Shown here: positions 1-7,721 of the stretch, piece after piece | Layout of the letters: each line of letters starts with the position of its first letter | Position numbering within the stretch: the first letter of the stretch is position 1 | Origin: CAVQEK01 sp964596645 | GTDB lineage: Bacteria > Bacteroidota > Bacteroidia > Cytophagales > Cyclobacteriaceae | NCBI GenBank assembly: GCA_964596645.1 | Contig: CAZQVB010000007.1 | Span: 1 to 64,000 of the forward strand | Direction of reading: 5' to 3' | Length of the DNA: 64,000 nucleotides | Translations under genes and position numbers: made by a program | The notes under the pieces: model-generated | The model's database searches: none | Seen by the model: the letters and a program-made list of their open reading frames with translations, nothing else | What the model was told of the DNA's origin: nothing

Positions 1-174
1 TAGCTGAAAAAGATAAACGGAAGCAAAGCTGCCCTGAAGACAGCCGGATTCACCGATGAAGAAGTACTTCTTCACATTAATTCTGTCAATCAGGAAATAG
101 AGGATCAAGTAATCAAAATAATGGAAACAAGAGGCATTTCTCCCCGCATTCGCAGAAGGCAAAATAAATGTTGA
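1..174 (+). pseudogene. C-terminal fragment of a DUF559 endonuclease-like gene (copy A)
   Basis: The frame starting with GCT at 28 reads AALKTAGFTDEEVLLHINSV and continues to a TGA at 172-174. This matches the C-terminal part of DUF559 proteins, small endonuclease-like proteins related to very-short-patch repair nucleases, where a ...GF-x-V-x-RFTDEEV... segment is usual. Here GF runs straight into TDEEV, so a few residues seem to be missing. The catalytic N-terminal half lies outside the window or is absent. A near-identical copy lies 566 bp downstream. The family call rests on motif memory; the call as a remnant rests on the visible frame break in the second copy. Confidence 0.55.
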
Positions 175-206
175 CTTACAACTGCCAGAAGACAAGCAAA
201 GCTCCA

Positions 207-229
207 CCCCCTACCCCCGCCAGCGGGGG
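207..229. repeat. C5-TA-C5-GCCAGC-G5 palindromic repeat, copy 1
   Basis: Five C, TA, then CCCCCGCCAGCGGGGG, a near-perfect palindrome that can fold into a short GC hairpin. The same element lies at 773-795 in this orientation and at 388-410 inverted. Short GC palindromes scattered between genes in both orientations are REP-like elements; here they flank DUF559 remnants. Confidence 0.75.
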
Positions 230-387
230 ACATTGACGCTCCTCTGCGTGTAGCAACAATCTAAAACCAGAGAGAGCCTGCGCTCAGACGTTAAAATGGC
301 AATCGGACTTCTATCTCTCGTATTTTCAGCGTTGGGACACCGTTAGAATTTTTTATTCTATTCGCCGATCATCATCTTGGGAATTTT

Positions 388-410
388 CCCCCGCTGGCGG
401 GGGCAGGGGG
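388..410. repeat. C5-GCTGGC-G5 palindromic repeat, copy 2 (inverted)
   Basis: CCCCCGCTGGCGGGGG followed by CA and five G is the reverse complement of the element at 207-229, with TG in place of TA in the linker. It sits between the two DUF559 remnants. The inverted orientation argues against simple carry-over with the 234-bp duplication and for independent spread of the element. Confidence 0.75.
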
Positions 411-473
411 TGGAAAATACCGAAATCCACATCAAGGGACTGCCTTCTTCCAATAATTACCAATAAATATGCA

Positions 474-740
474 TTTTGCCTCCAATGCCAATAATTGCAG
501 ACTTCATGTGCAAAGAGTTGCAGCTGATTATTGAAGTTGATGGCATTACCCATACCTATGAGGAGGTAGCTGAAAAAGATAAACGGAAGCAAAGCTGCCC
601 TGAAGACAGCCGGATTCACCGATGAAGAAGTACTTCTTCACATTAATTCTGTCAATCAGGAAATAGAGGATCAGGTAATCAGGATAATGGAAACAAGGGG
701 CATTTCTCCCCGCATTCGCAGAAGGCAAAATAAAAGTTGA
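474..740 (+). pseudogene. Degenerate DUF559 endonuclease-like gene (copy B)
   Basis: From ATG 485 the frame reads MPIIADFMCKELQLIIEVDG and ITHTYEEVAEKDKRKQ, the core of DUF559 proteins (I-x-DF-C-x-EL-x-L-x-IE-x-DG-x-H). Near 591-594 the homology shifts by one base into the frame AALKTAGFTDEEV, ending at TGA 738-740; removing one A from CAAAG would restore the frame. Just upstream, 474-488 reads F-C-L-Q-C in another frame where FRRQHP is usual, so a second shift is likely at about 488. GF and TDEEV are fused, as in copy A, suggesting a small in-frame deletion. With at least two frame breaks and no intact N-terminus, this is a dead gene. The family name is from memory of its motifs. Confidence 0.6.
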
Positions 741-800
741 CTTACAACTTCCAGAAGACAAGCAAAGCTCCACCCCCTACCCCCGCCAGCGGGGGACATT
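567..800 (+). repeat. Direct repeat, copy B (about 234 bp)
   Basis: Second copy of the segment at 1-234. It includes the DUF559 C-terminal frame and ends in the C5-GCCAGC-G5 palindrome. Sequence similarity stops after CATT at 797-800. Confidence 0.9.
773..795. repeat. C5-TA-C5-GCCAGC-G5 palindromic repeat, copy 3
   Basis: Same element and orientation as 207-229, located at the right end of duplicated segment B. Together with the other two copies it makes this 600-bp stretch unusually dense in the palindrome. Confidence 0.75.
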
Positions 801-903
801 TCTAAACTTGAGGAGTACACAAACTCACATGAAATACCTTTTGTCAGCGTTGCTACCCGCCATAGGTTTTATCTATTTACATTAAAAGCAAGCTTTGATC
901 TCT

Positions 904-1377
904 TTATTTAATGTAGCCCTTGCGGCGCAGCACCGTTTCTAAGAATTTCTTCTCAGCCTCCGAGTTAAAAATTTTGAATGGCAGATATATGATCTGCACC
1001 TTCGACATAAACAGCACGAACGCTTTTTTGGTCATCCACGCGCGTTTCACCTGCTCCCACTTCACGGGCATGCCCTGTTTAGTGTTTATTTTTATGAGTA
1101 TCTGATGGCTGGTGATCTCGTAGCTGAGTCGTTCGAAAAGTATTTTGCCCTGTTCAAGCTGCGTCATACCGGCAAACTGAATGAGCCAAAAAATAATATA
1201 CAAGGCGTAGGCTATGAGCGCGCCGGTGATCCACCAATGCGACCAGACGATCAGTGCGCCACACATGATGGCTACTGCTATCAAGGCAACCCACCACTGC
1301 TGTATGAGTACAGCTTTCAGGGCTGTTTTGATGTATACCCCTGTGTCGAGCTTATATTTTCTTGTTTTTACAATCAT
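904..1377 (-). CDS. YcxB-like membrane protein
   Basis: 157 aa. Residues about 28-70 form two adjacent hydrophobic helices (around VALIAVAIMCGALIVW and ITGALIAYALYIIFW). The soluble C-terminal half has the YcxB-type pattern, a small beta-rich domain with W-x-QVKRAW and a final LPFKIF segment. YcxB-family proteins are small inner-membrane proteins of unknown function. It begins at ATG 1377 on the opposite strand of an otherwise free gap. It lies downstream of nadC in the same direction, about 40 bp away, so it could be the last gene of that transcript. Confidence 0.65.
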   Translation of the reverse strand: MIVKTRKYKLDTGVYIKTALKAVLIQQWWVALIAVAIMCGALIVWSHWWITGALIAYALYIIFWLIQFAGMTQLEQGKILFERLSYEITSHQILIKINTKQGMPVKWEQVKRAWMTKKAFVLFMSKVQIIYLPFKIFNSEAEKKFLETVLRRKGYIK

Positions 1378-1418
1378 CGTCTATGGTTAAAAATATGAGC
1401 GCCAAATTTAGTATTATT

Positions 1419-2282
1419 TTATTCGATATGTGCCTTCAGGCTCATGTCGAGGCTGCGGGCCGAATGGGTGACTGCACCGATAGAAATGAAGTCGACACCT
1501 GTGGCCGCTACTTCTTCCAGATTATTCTCAGTAATGCCCCCTGATGCTTCTGTGATCAATCTTCCATTGATTTGCTCTACGGCAAGGCGCATATCGTGCG
1601 GCTGCATGTTGTCGAGCATGATCACGTCCACACCGCCGCAGGCCAGCACCTCCTCCACATCGTGCAGCGTGCGAGCCTCCACCTCTATGCGCAGCTTGCG
1701 GCCTGTGCTTTCCAAATACCGCTGTGCCGATGATACTGCCGCCGCTATGCCCCCGGCAAAGTCGATGTGATTGTCTTTCAGCATGATCATATCAAAAAGG
1801 CCGATGCGGTGATTGGTGCCTCCGCCAATGCGCACAGCCCATTTTTCAAGCAGGCGCATGTTGGGTGTGGTCTTGCGCGTGTCGAGTATTTGAGCCTTAT
1901 ATGGCTCCACCATTTTCACCAGGCGCTGTGTGTAGGTGGCTATGCCGCTCATGCGCTGCAGGCAATTGAGCACCAGTCGCTCAGCACTAAGTATTGATCG
2001 GGCCTTTCCCTCAACCTCCAGCGCCACTGTGCCGGGAGTGATCGCGTCGCCATCTGCGCGATGCCAATGAATTGCCAGCCCAGGGTCGTAGGCGCTGAAT
2101 ATGTGCGTGGCCAAATCGACGCCGGCCAGTATGCCATCTTCCTTGCAGAGCAGCCTGGCCTTGCCTTTGCTTTGCCCGGGTATGGTGGCTAGCGAGGAGT
2201 GGTCGCCGTCGCCCAAGTCTTCGGCCATGGCGCGCGATATAAAATCGTGCAGAAAAGCATCGTGGATATACTCGGGTTTCAC
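1419..2282 (-). CDS. nadC: Nicotinate-nucleotide pyrophosphorylase (carboxylating)
   Basis: 287 aa, the usual length. The enzyme converts quinolinate and PRPP to nicotinate mononucleotide, CO2 and pyrophosphate in de novo NAD synthesis in the cytoplasm. Visible motifs are RKTTPNMRLLEKWAVRIGGG (about 136-155) with the conserved substrate-binding Arg, His and Lys residues, FDMIMLKDNH (163-172), VEARTL near 200, the metal-binding DVIMLDN segment, and EASGGIT near 246 ahead of the phosphate-binding ISIGAVTHS. The start MKPEYIHDAF fits the family. It follows the DUF4783 gene on the same strand, a pairing often seen in this phylum. No nadA or nadB is present in the window. Confidence 0.96.
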   Translation of the reverse strand: MKPEYIHDAFLHDFISRAMAEDLGDGDHSSLATIPGQSKGKARLLCKEDGILAGVDLATHIFSAYDPGLAIHWHRADGDAITPGTVALEVEGKARSILSAERLVLNCLQRMSGIATYTQRLVKMVEPYKAQILDTRKTTPNMRLLEKWAVRIGGGTNHRIGLFDMIMLKDNHIDFAGGIAAAVSSAQRYLESTGRKLRIEVEARTLHDVEEVLACGGVDVIMLDNMQPHDMRLAVEQINGRLITEASGGITENNLEEVAATGVDFISIGAVTHSARSLDMSLKAHIE

Positions 2283-2444
2283 GCCGCAAAATTATAAAAA
2301 CACGGCAATTAAAAGCGTTGGCCTTTCACTTTTGGAAAAAGTCGGCGGGCACTATCGCCACCTTGTACGATGCGGCATGGACTTCTTGTCAAGGATGTGG
2401 CTTTATCCGCATGCTACTTTCCGATTGTCGAAAGGCTGGGGGGC

Positions 2445-2849
2445 CTATTCGCGGCTAAAGTCAATGAGGTCTACCAGATATGCCTCGTCAAATTTTTTGA
2501 TGTAGAGCAATACTCTGAAAGAGCCATTGTCAAACGAGTACTTGCCTATCACGTAGGTGAGTCCCTGCTTGGAGGCGCCCTGGTGAATATATTGAAAGTC
2601 GGAAGGCGGATATTTCTTGAAAAAATCTTTGAGTACAAACTCTGCCTGAGTGCGGCTGTAGCTGGACTTCTCACCGTCGAAGTTGAGTTCGATGGTATTG
2701 TTGAAATTTTTGACCAGCTCCTTGGAGCTGCCTGCCTTCAGAGATGCCCGCACGTTGTTGATGACAGTGCTTTGCGCTTTACCAACATGCGAAAATGTAA
2801 TGAAGAGAAAAAAAAGTAGTGATGCCCGGAATACCATAAATAGCCTCAT
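2445..2849 (-). CDS. DUF4783 exported protein
   Basis: 134 aa from ATG 2849 (MRLFMVFRASLLFFLFITFS), which gives a clean signal peptide cleaved near KAQS; the longer frame upstream to 2936 has no plausible signal. The mature part has the DUF4783 pattern: I-x-NVRASLKAGSSKELV, then FDGEKSSYSRTQAEFVLKDFF and a closing YLVDLIDFSRE. These are small NTF2-like periplasmic proteins of unknown role restricted mostly to Bacteroidota. It lies 162 bp upstream of nadC in the same direction. Divergent from gpmA. Confidence 0.75.
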   Translation of the reverse strand: MRLFMVFRASLLFFLFITFSHVGKAQSTVINNVRASLKAGSSKELVKNFNNTIELNFDGEKSSYSRTQAEFVLKDFFKKYPPSDFQYIHQGASKQGLTYVIGKYSFDNGSFRVLLYIKKFDEAYLVDLIDFSRE

Positions 2850-3017
2850 AATCTTCTCTAAAACCCAAATTAACGAAAAATTAAAGCCAATACTATGCCA
2901 CGATTTGTTTAATTTTGAAGCATAAAATTTAACCATTCGAAGGACGATTTGAACAATTCATCATCGAGGTTTTTATACTCATTAATCAATTATTGAAACT
3001 TTAAAACAAAGCAAGCG

Positions 3018-3764
3018 ATGTACAAAGTGGTATTGATCCGCCATGGCGAGAGCCAGTGGAATATGGAAAATCGATTTACAGGTTGGGCCGACGTAGACCT
3101 CACAGAAAAAGGCCGTAAAGAAGCCAAGCTCGGAGGTCAATTGCTCAAAGAAGCCGGCTTCAAATTCGACAAGGCATATACCTCTGTGCTGAAACGGGCC
3201 ATACGAACTTTATGGATAGTACTGGACGAACTGGATCAGATGTACATACCGGTGGAGCGCTCTTGGAGGCTGAACGAACGGTTTTATGGTGGTCTCACCG
3301 GCCTCGACAAAGGCGAAACCGCCGAGCGCTTTGGCGAAGAACAAGTACTGATCTGGCGACGCAGCTACGATACACCACCGCCAGAACTCGAAAAACAGAA
3401 CGAATACTATCCCGGCAACGACCCGCGATACAAAGATCTGAAAGAGGAAGAGCTGCCGCTGACGGAATGCCTGAAAGATACCGTGGAGCGTGTGGTGCCT
3501 TTCTGGGAAAACACCATAGTGCCCGACATAAAAGGGGGTAAAAATCTGGTAGTAGCTGCACACGGCAATAGCTTGCGTGCTTTGGTAAAATACCTCGACA
3601 AAATATCGGATGAAGAAATATTGAAGCTCAACATTCCCACCGGCGTGCCTTTGGTATATGAACTGGATGAAAACCTGAAGCCTATCAAGAACTATTACCT
3701 GGGCGATCAGGAAGCCATTGCCGCTAAAATGGAAGCAGTAGCCAATCAAGGCAAATCGAAGTAA
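3018..3764 (+). CDS. gpmA: 2,3-bisphosphoglycerate-dependent phosphoglycerate mutase
   Basis: 248 aa. Interconverts 3- and 2-phosphoglycerate in glycolysis using a phosphohistidine. The motif LIRHGESQWN begins at residue 6 with catalytic His9; RLNERFYGGLTGLDKGE carries the proton-transfer Glu; the second catalytic His is in VVAAHGNSLRALVK near 184. The length matches the dPGM class, and a C-terminal tail of 20 or so residues is charged. Its stop overlaps the start of the next lipoprotein gene by one base (TAATG), so the two are co-translated. Confidence 0.96.
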   Translation: MYKVVLIRHGESQWNMENRFTGWADVDLTEKGRKEAKLGGQLLKEAGFKFDKAYTSVLKRAIRTLWIVLDELDQMYIPVERSWRLNERFYGGLTGLDKGETAERFGEEQVLIWRRSYDTPPPELEKQNEYYPGNDPRYKDLKEEELPLTECLKDTVERVVPFWENTIVPDIKGGKNLVVAAHGNSLRALVKYLDKISDEEILKLNIPTGVPLVYELDENLKPIKNYYLGDQEAIAAKMEAVANQGKSK

Positions 3765-4369
3765 TGCGACTTGCCTGCCTGCTGTGGTTGCTCGCGATGT
3801 GTATGGGGGCCTGTGGCCTCGACAAGGAGCGCATAACGCAGGAAGGTGATCAATTTTATGACTTGAAAGGACTTGTCGACCAGCAAATTTCTGAATTGCA
3901 GTCGGCAGGTCTTTTTGTTTTTAAGGAAGCCCAGATCAACGACAGCCTGGAGCGCGTGCGCTTCGAGCCCGACAGTGCCGGCTGGCAGGAAGAGCTTGCC
4001 CCCTTTCGCGATGCCGACATCAATAAGCCCGTACTTGCCAATAGTTTTGTGCTGGAAGAGCACAACACGAACGATGGCCTCTTTTTGCGCAGGTGGATCA
4101 CCAAGGTGCCTGAAGAAACACTGGTGGATACGCTTTCACTCTTTTTTGCCGATCCTGGCCAGGCCCACCCATTGCGCATCACGGCCAGTGTGAAACAATC
4201 GAATATTCTTTTTCAATCGAGAAAACTATTGGAGCTCACACTAGCGAGGCAGGGAGGCAAGCCGGTGATAGAGGCTTACACCATAGCCGGCTGGCAAAAA
4301 ATGCAGACCAAAGACACTACGCGTTTTGCCATACGTTCTCGTATTGGCCGGCCCGGCTCATTCGATTAG
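3764..4369 (+). CDS. Hypothetical lipoprotein
   Basis: 201 aa. A short signal peptide with a lipobox-like ...CMGAC at residues 13-17 predicts a lipid-anchored protein. No known domain was recognised. The body alternates charged and aromatic residues and has repeated beta-type stretches (HPLRITASVKQSNILFQSRK), suggesting a small beta-rich fold. It is translationally coupled to gpmA by a one-base overlap, and its 3' end overlaps the convergent universal stress protein gene by 12 bp. The coupling is probably positional rather than functional. Confidence 0.7.
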   Translation: MRLACLLWLLAMCMGACGLDKERITQEGDQFYDLKGLVDQQISELQSAGLFVFKEAQINDSLERVRFEPDSAGWQEELAPFRDADINKPVLANSFVLEEHNTNDGLFLRRWITKVPEETLVDTLSLFFADPGQAHPLRITASVKQSNILFQSRKLLELTLARQGGKPVIEAYTIAGWQKMQTKDTTRFAIRSRIGRPGSFD

Positions 4370-5245
4370 CGCCTCGAGGGCGCTCATATTGTGATTTTTT
4401 TCCTTTGCTATGATGAGCGGAAAGTGTGTATTGAGCTTAATCAATTTTTCTGACACACTGCCAAGCAGCAAAGCCGCCATCTTCGTACGACCACGCGAAC
4501 CCACTACTATGCCCGTGACCCTGCGCTTTACTGCGGCATTGTATATAGCCTGAGCCACATTGTTTTTGGTATCAAGCGCCAGCATTTTTTCAAAAGGCAC
4601 ACCATGCAATTCTGTCTTTTCCAAAAACTGATCGAAAGCTTTATCAGCATGTGTCCGGAAGTTTTCGGCATACTCTTCTTCACTCTTGCCCGAGAGGTGA
4701 TAGCCCGCGGGTACGCCGTACTCGTGTAGGCCAATGATGTTGCCGGCACCATTGCCGGCACATATCGTCACGGCCAGCTCCAGTGCCAGTTGGGCATTAT
4801 CAGAGAAATCGATAGGCACGAGCAGGCTCTCCGGCACAGTAGGCAGCACCTCAGGCACCAATGCCACATGGCAGGGCGCAGACTTGTCCATCTTTCTGGC
4901 TACTTTTCCTTCCCCTTCCAAACCCGCCTTGTTGCCCATCACCAGCAGGTCTATATCCTTGGTTTTGCACGCATTCAGCAGTACAGCGGCCACTTTGCCC
5001 GTCTCCATTTCCACCTGCCATTTGGCCTGCCAACTTCCCGTGGCATTTACCATTTCTTCTATCACCTGGCGTTTCTGCCCTTCCGCAGGTCCGTCATCAT
5101 TTGAGTGCTGCCCGCCGCTCGTCACATGAAGAAAATAAATCTTTTGCAAGGCCAGCATACCAGCTATTTTGTGGGCGTAGTTCACCAGCACCTCGTCCAT
5201 TTCTGTGCAATCCAACGCGATCAGCAGGTTTTTTATAGGGTACAT
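4358..5245 (-). CDS. Universal stress protein, tandem UspA domains
   Basis: 295 aa with two UspA domains, about 1-140 and 150-285. Domain 1 opens MYPIKNLLIALDCTEMDE; domain 2 opens ESLLVPIDFSDNAQLALE and ends with the ATP-binding type G-2x-G-9x-G-S pattern VVGSRGRTKMAALLLGSVSE. Domain 1 has only a partial version (VMGNKAGLEGEG). Tandem UspA proteins are cytoplasmic nucleotide-binding proteins tied to stress survival. It is a single-gene unit convergent with the lipoprotein gene. A second tandem Usp lies at 9014-9850. Confidence 0.88.
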   Translation of the reverse strand: MYPIKNLLIALDCTEMDEVLVNYAHKIAGMLALQKIYFLHVTSGGQHSNDDGPAEGQKRQVIEEMVNATGSWQAKWQVEMETGKVAAVLLNACKTKDIDLLVMGNKAGLEGEGKVARKMDKSAPCHVALVPEVLPTVPESLLVPIDFSDNAQLALELAVTICAGNGAGNIIGLHEYGVPAGYHLSGKSEEEYAENFRTHADKAFDQFLEKTELHGVPFEKMLALDTKNNVAQAIYNAAVKRRVTGIVVGSRGRTKMAALLLGSVSEKLIKLNTHFPLIIAKEKNHNMSALEALIE

Positions 5246-5357
5246 AGGGGATATGTATTAAGGTGAAACACGAAAGCTTTGTGTTTAAAATTAGCATTTC
5301 TATGGTGAAGAACTTTAAATTGCGCGGAATTTTCAGTTACCATTCGAGACAGACGAT

Positions 5358-5702
5358 ATGCATCAAATGGATCAAACAGCAGTGAGCGGTGTGAATAAGT
5401 TTTTGACTAAACTAAAAGTGAAGTGGGGGCTCGACAGCCTGGTGCAGGTGGTGTTGGTGCTGGTGGTGTTCAGCCTTACCGGCATGTCGGTGGTGTTTTT
5501 GCGAAAGACGTTTTTCCATCTCATCGGCTTCGATGAGCATACGCCTATGTGGCTCAAAACGGTGACATACATATTTACCGTTTTTCCGGCCTATCAAGTT
5601 CTGTTGCTGTTTTATGGCTTTTTGCTCGGTCAGTTCAGCTTCTTCTGGGAAAAAGAGAAGAAAATGTTTCGCTTTATAGCCAAAGCGTTCAGGCGCAGTT
5701 AG
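5358..5702 (+). CDS. DUF6787 family small membrane protein
   Basis: 114 aa. An amphipathic start (residues 1-25) is followed by two hydrophobic segments, about 28-50 (VQVVLVLVVFSLTGMSVVFL) and 65-92, then a basic tail KEKKMFRFIAKAFRRS. The pattern W-G-x8-VL-V-FSLTG-x-VF-LRK is that of DUF6787 proteins, found mainly in Bacteroidota and of unknown function. It is divergent from the stress protein gene and stands alone. Confidence 0.68.
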   Translation: MHQMDQTAVSGVNKFLTKLKVKWGLDSLVQVVLVLVVFSLTGMSVVFLRKTFFHLIGFDEHTPMWLKTVTYIFTVFPAYQVLLLFYGFLLGQFSFFWEKEKKMFRFIAKAFRRS

Positions 5703-5718
5703 CAACATCCCCCCCTTC

Positions 5719-5901
5719 CTAATTTTCATCTACAGATTTATCCGTAGGATCTACGGGTTGTAAATGATCACAACCTGAACCATTACGTCGTGCTTCATCA
5801 TGCAGCTCCCAGGGAATGCTTACTTGCCTAATATCCGAGATGTATTGCGCCAAGCGGGTGAATAAAGGCGGCCCGGAAGTCAGACCATCGGTCACCTTCA
5901 A
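5719..5901 (-). CDS. Small hypothetical protein, TTG start
   Basis: 60 aa reading LKVTDGLTSGPPLFTRLAQY onward and ending CDHLQPVDPTDKSVDEN. The TTG start overlaps the stop of the FMN reductase gene (TTTTGAAG), and the frame fills the gap exactly to 16 bp before the convergent DUF6787 stop. Composition looks coding: amphipathic helix, acidic tail, a lone Cys-Asp-His. There is no known family and it could be fortuitous. The tight coupling is the main support. Confidence 0.4.
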   Translation of the reverse strand: MKVTDGLTSGPPLFTRLAQYISDIRQVSIPWELHDEARRNGSGCDHLQPVDPTDKSVDEN

Positions 5902-6422
5902 AAATCGATGAGTTCATGGGCTTGTTTCTGCAGCATTTTCAAAGACCGCTCATTGGTAAGTCGTTCCTCATCCATGTGTTTGTGTATGTTCGGTAGCTTC
6001 ACTTTGGAGGCCAATACGTGCATGCCCAAATAATTGAGCACATCGGTGAGGTGGCTGAGCGCAATGCCGGCCCCTTGCCCACCTGAAGATATACCCACAA
6101 GCGCACCCTTTTTGCCCGCAAACTGGCTGGGATAGTCAAGGCCATCAATAAAAGCTTTGAGCACGCCCGGAAATGAATTGTTGTATTCAGGCACGACGAA
6201 TACGTATTTCTCAGCTTCATGCACCAGATCTTTCAGCAGGTTAAAGCCCGCACTTCTGCCGGCATTTTCGTACAATGCCGACACCGTGAAGTCTGAAGGC
6301 AGCGTACCAAGGTCTATGATTTGGCATGGCTCACCGGCGCTTTCCAATACTTGCGTATAGGTACGCGCCACTTTGAGGGAGAGCGAGTCTTTGCGATTGG
6401 TTCCGGAAATAACGGCAATCAT
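5898..6422 (-). CDS. NADPH-dependent FMN reductase family protein
   Basis: 174 aa from ATG 6422 (MIAVISGTNRKDSLSLKVAR), preferred over a longer frame whose extra 15 residues lack homology. The GTNRKDS segment is the FMN-phosphate loop of the flavodoxin-like NADPH-dependent FMN reductase family. VVPEYNNSFPGVLKAFIDGL is the second flavin-binding loop (PEYN) and GISSGGQGAG the third. It probably reduces quinones, azo compounds or free flavin in the cytoplasm; the substrate cannot be told. It overlaps the small TTG-started frame downstream. Confidence 0.88.
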   Translation of the reverse strand: MIAVISGTNRKDSLSLKVARTYTQVLESAGEPCQIIDLGTLPSDFTVSALYENAGRSAGFNLLKDLVHEAEKYVFVVPEYNNSFPGVLKAFIDGLDYPSQFAGKKGALVGISSGGQGAGIALSHLTDVLNYLGMHVLASKVKLPNIHKHMDEERLTNERSLKMLQKQAHELIDF

Positions 6423-6599
6423 GGGTATAAAAAATTTTAAGTAAGCAATGGACACAAAAGTAGGCATGTTTGTTTGTAGAACAGGCCCAAAGCAGTGTCG
6501 CTGGGAAAATTCCTGAATGGTCTGCTGTCGTGTAACTCAGGTCACACAGTGGCACACGCGGGTGCAGTAATTTTTGGTTTAATTTTAAATATTACGGAC

Positions 6600-6839
6600 A
6601 TGATTAAAAACATGGGAAGTGCCGACCGACTCATCAGAATCGGACTGGCTGTTATCATCGCGGTACTGATCATCACTGGCGTAGTCGTCGGTGTGGCGGC
6701 CATTATTTTAGGCATTTTGGCAGCGGTATTTGTGCTGACCAGTGTCGTGAGCTTTTGTCCGCTGTACTACCCCTTTGGCATGAAGACTTGCAAAAGAGAC
6801 GGAGCAGCCAACCCCGGCAGGGCCAGCGAGCGGCTTTAG
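6600..6839 (+). CDS. DUF2892 (YgaP-like) membrane protein
   Basis: 79 aa from ATG 6600 (MIKNMGSADRLIRIGLAVII). The motif N-MG-x-D-R-IRI is diagnostic of DUF2892, the membrane part found in YgaP. Two transmembrane helices follow (about 14-32 and 34-52), then the usual FCPLYYPFGMKTCK end. There is no rhodanese domain. Such proteins are small inner-membrane proteins of uncertain role. The longer upstream frame from 6495 is not supported by homology. Confidence 0.85.
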   Translation: MIKNMGSADRLIRIGLAVIIAVLIITGVVVGVAAIILGILAAVFVLTSVVSFCPLYYPFGMKTCKRDGAANPGRASERL

Positions 6840-6959
6840 TGCCTTCGTCGCCGGGCTGCATGTAAAAGCGTCCTGGATATTTCCAGCTCTTTAAGCTTTC
6901 ATTCCAGCCAAAAGAACGGCTGTAGTGGTGGTATGCGAGATTTCTTTTGAAATGAGCGC

Positions 6960-7721
6960 CTACTTACCGGCTGCATTGAGCGACCAGTCATAAGTCATAT
7001 AATTCACTTCCGCCTCATTATTTATTGGTTTTTTACTGTACTCTTTGAGGAAATCGATCAGGCTGCCCCGGGTGGTAAAGTCGCCCTGATACCATGAAAA
7101 CAATTTCGAAATCTCTACTTCATCAGTACTTATCTTGTTATACGAGGGATTGTTGATGAATGAAACGGTCTGCTCGCGCAGCTGCTCGTCCAGTTGTGCA
7201 CCTGTATAAGCCTCACGCCGCAGCGGCGGGCAAGATATGGAAGCGCAGTTGACGGCGAAGTGAATGCGGGGATCATCAAATTGCTTGCGCAGAATGCCGT
7301 GTTCAATATGATTCAGATCCATCTCGTTGCCACCAATCTTGATAAACTTGATGTCCCACGGCGACAACACAAAGGGTATTTGTATGGCAGGGCCGATGTC
7401 CTTAATGCTTTCCACAGGCCAGTGGTCGAGGATCAGCGCCACGGTGTAGGCATTGTATGCGTTTATCCAATAGGCCATTTGCTCGTGGTCGCTCCAGGCG
7501 GCAGTATCGGGTGGGTGTGCGGCCAGGGCATCGAGGTACCGCTGCAGGGCGGGACTGTCGGCCCGCATGCCTTCATAGTCGACCATGCCTTCAGCGGTCA
7601 CATGCGCCTTGAGCAATTTTGTCCAGGGCGCATGGTCGGGCTTTTGTGAGCCACTGCTGTGTGGCACTGCGCCGCCACAGCCCATCAGGCATACGGCCAA
7701 CCAAATATGTCTAGTCATCAT
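6960..7721 (-). CDS. DUF547 lipoprotein
   Basis: 253 aa. A lipoprotein-type signal ends at MGCGG (Cys15 or so). The DUF547 core spans about 75-200: AYWINAYNAYTVALILDHWP, ESIKDIG, H-x-EHGILRK, and DPRIHFAVNCASISCPPLR. The His and Cys of these motifs are invariant in the family; I recall proposals of a papain-like fold but no proven reaction. It is last in a three-gene unit with the stress protein and CPA2 antiporter, overlapping the antiporter stop by 11 bp. Confidence 0.85.
   Translation of the reverse strand: MMTRHIWLAVCLMGCGGAVPHSSGSQKPDHAPWTKLLKAHVTAEGMVDYEGMRADSPALQRYLDALAAHPPDTAAWSDHEQMAYWINAYNAYTVALILDHWPVESIKDIGPAIQIPFVLSPWDIKFIKIGGNEMDLNHIEHGILRKQFDDPRIHFAVNCASISCPPLRREAYTGAQLDEQLREQTVSFINNPSYNKISTDEVEISKLFSWYQGDFTTRGSLIDFLKEYSKKPINNEAEVNYMTYDWSLNAAGK

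Larger units (their letters stand above)
1..234 (+). repeat. Direct repeat, copy A (about 234 bp)
   Basis: Positions 1-234 repeat at 567-800 with only a handful of substitutions; the differences include 114, 120 and 121. The repeat carries the DUF559 C-terminal fragment and ends in the palindromic C5-GCCAGC-G5 element. The true left edge may lie outside the window. It looks like a segmental duplication that included the 3' end of a decaying gene. Confidence 0.9.

Noticed and set aside
1..800. Active insertion sequence carrying a DUF559 gene
   Set aside because: No transposase, terminal inverted repeats or target duplications are visible, and the coding frame is broken.
3210..3749. 179-residue minus-strand frame inside gpmA
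   Set aside because: Overlaps the entire conserved core of gpmA in reverse and has no domain.
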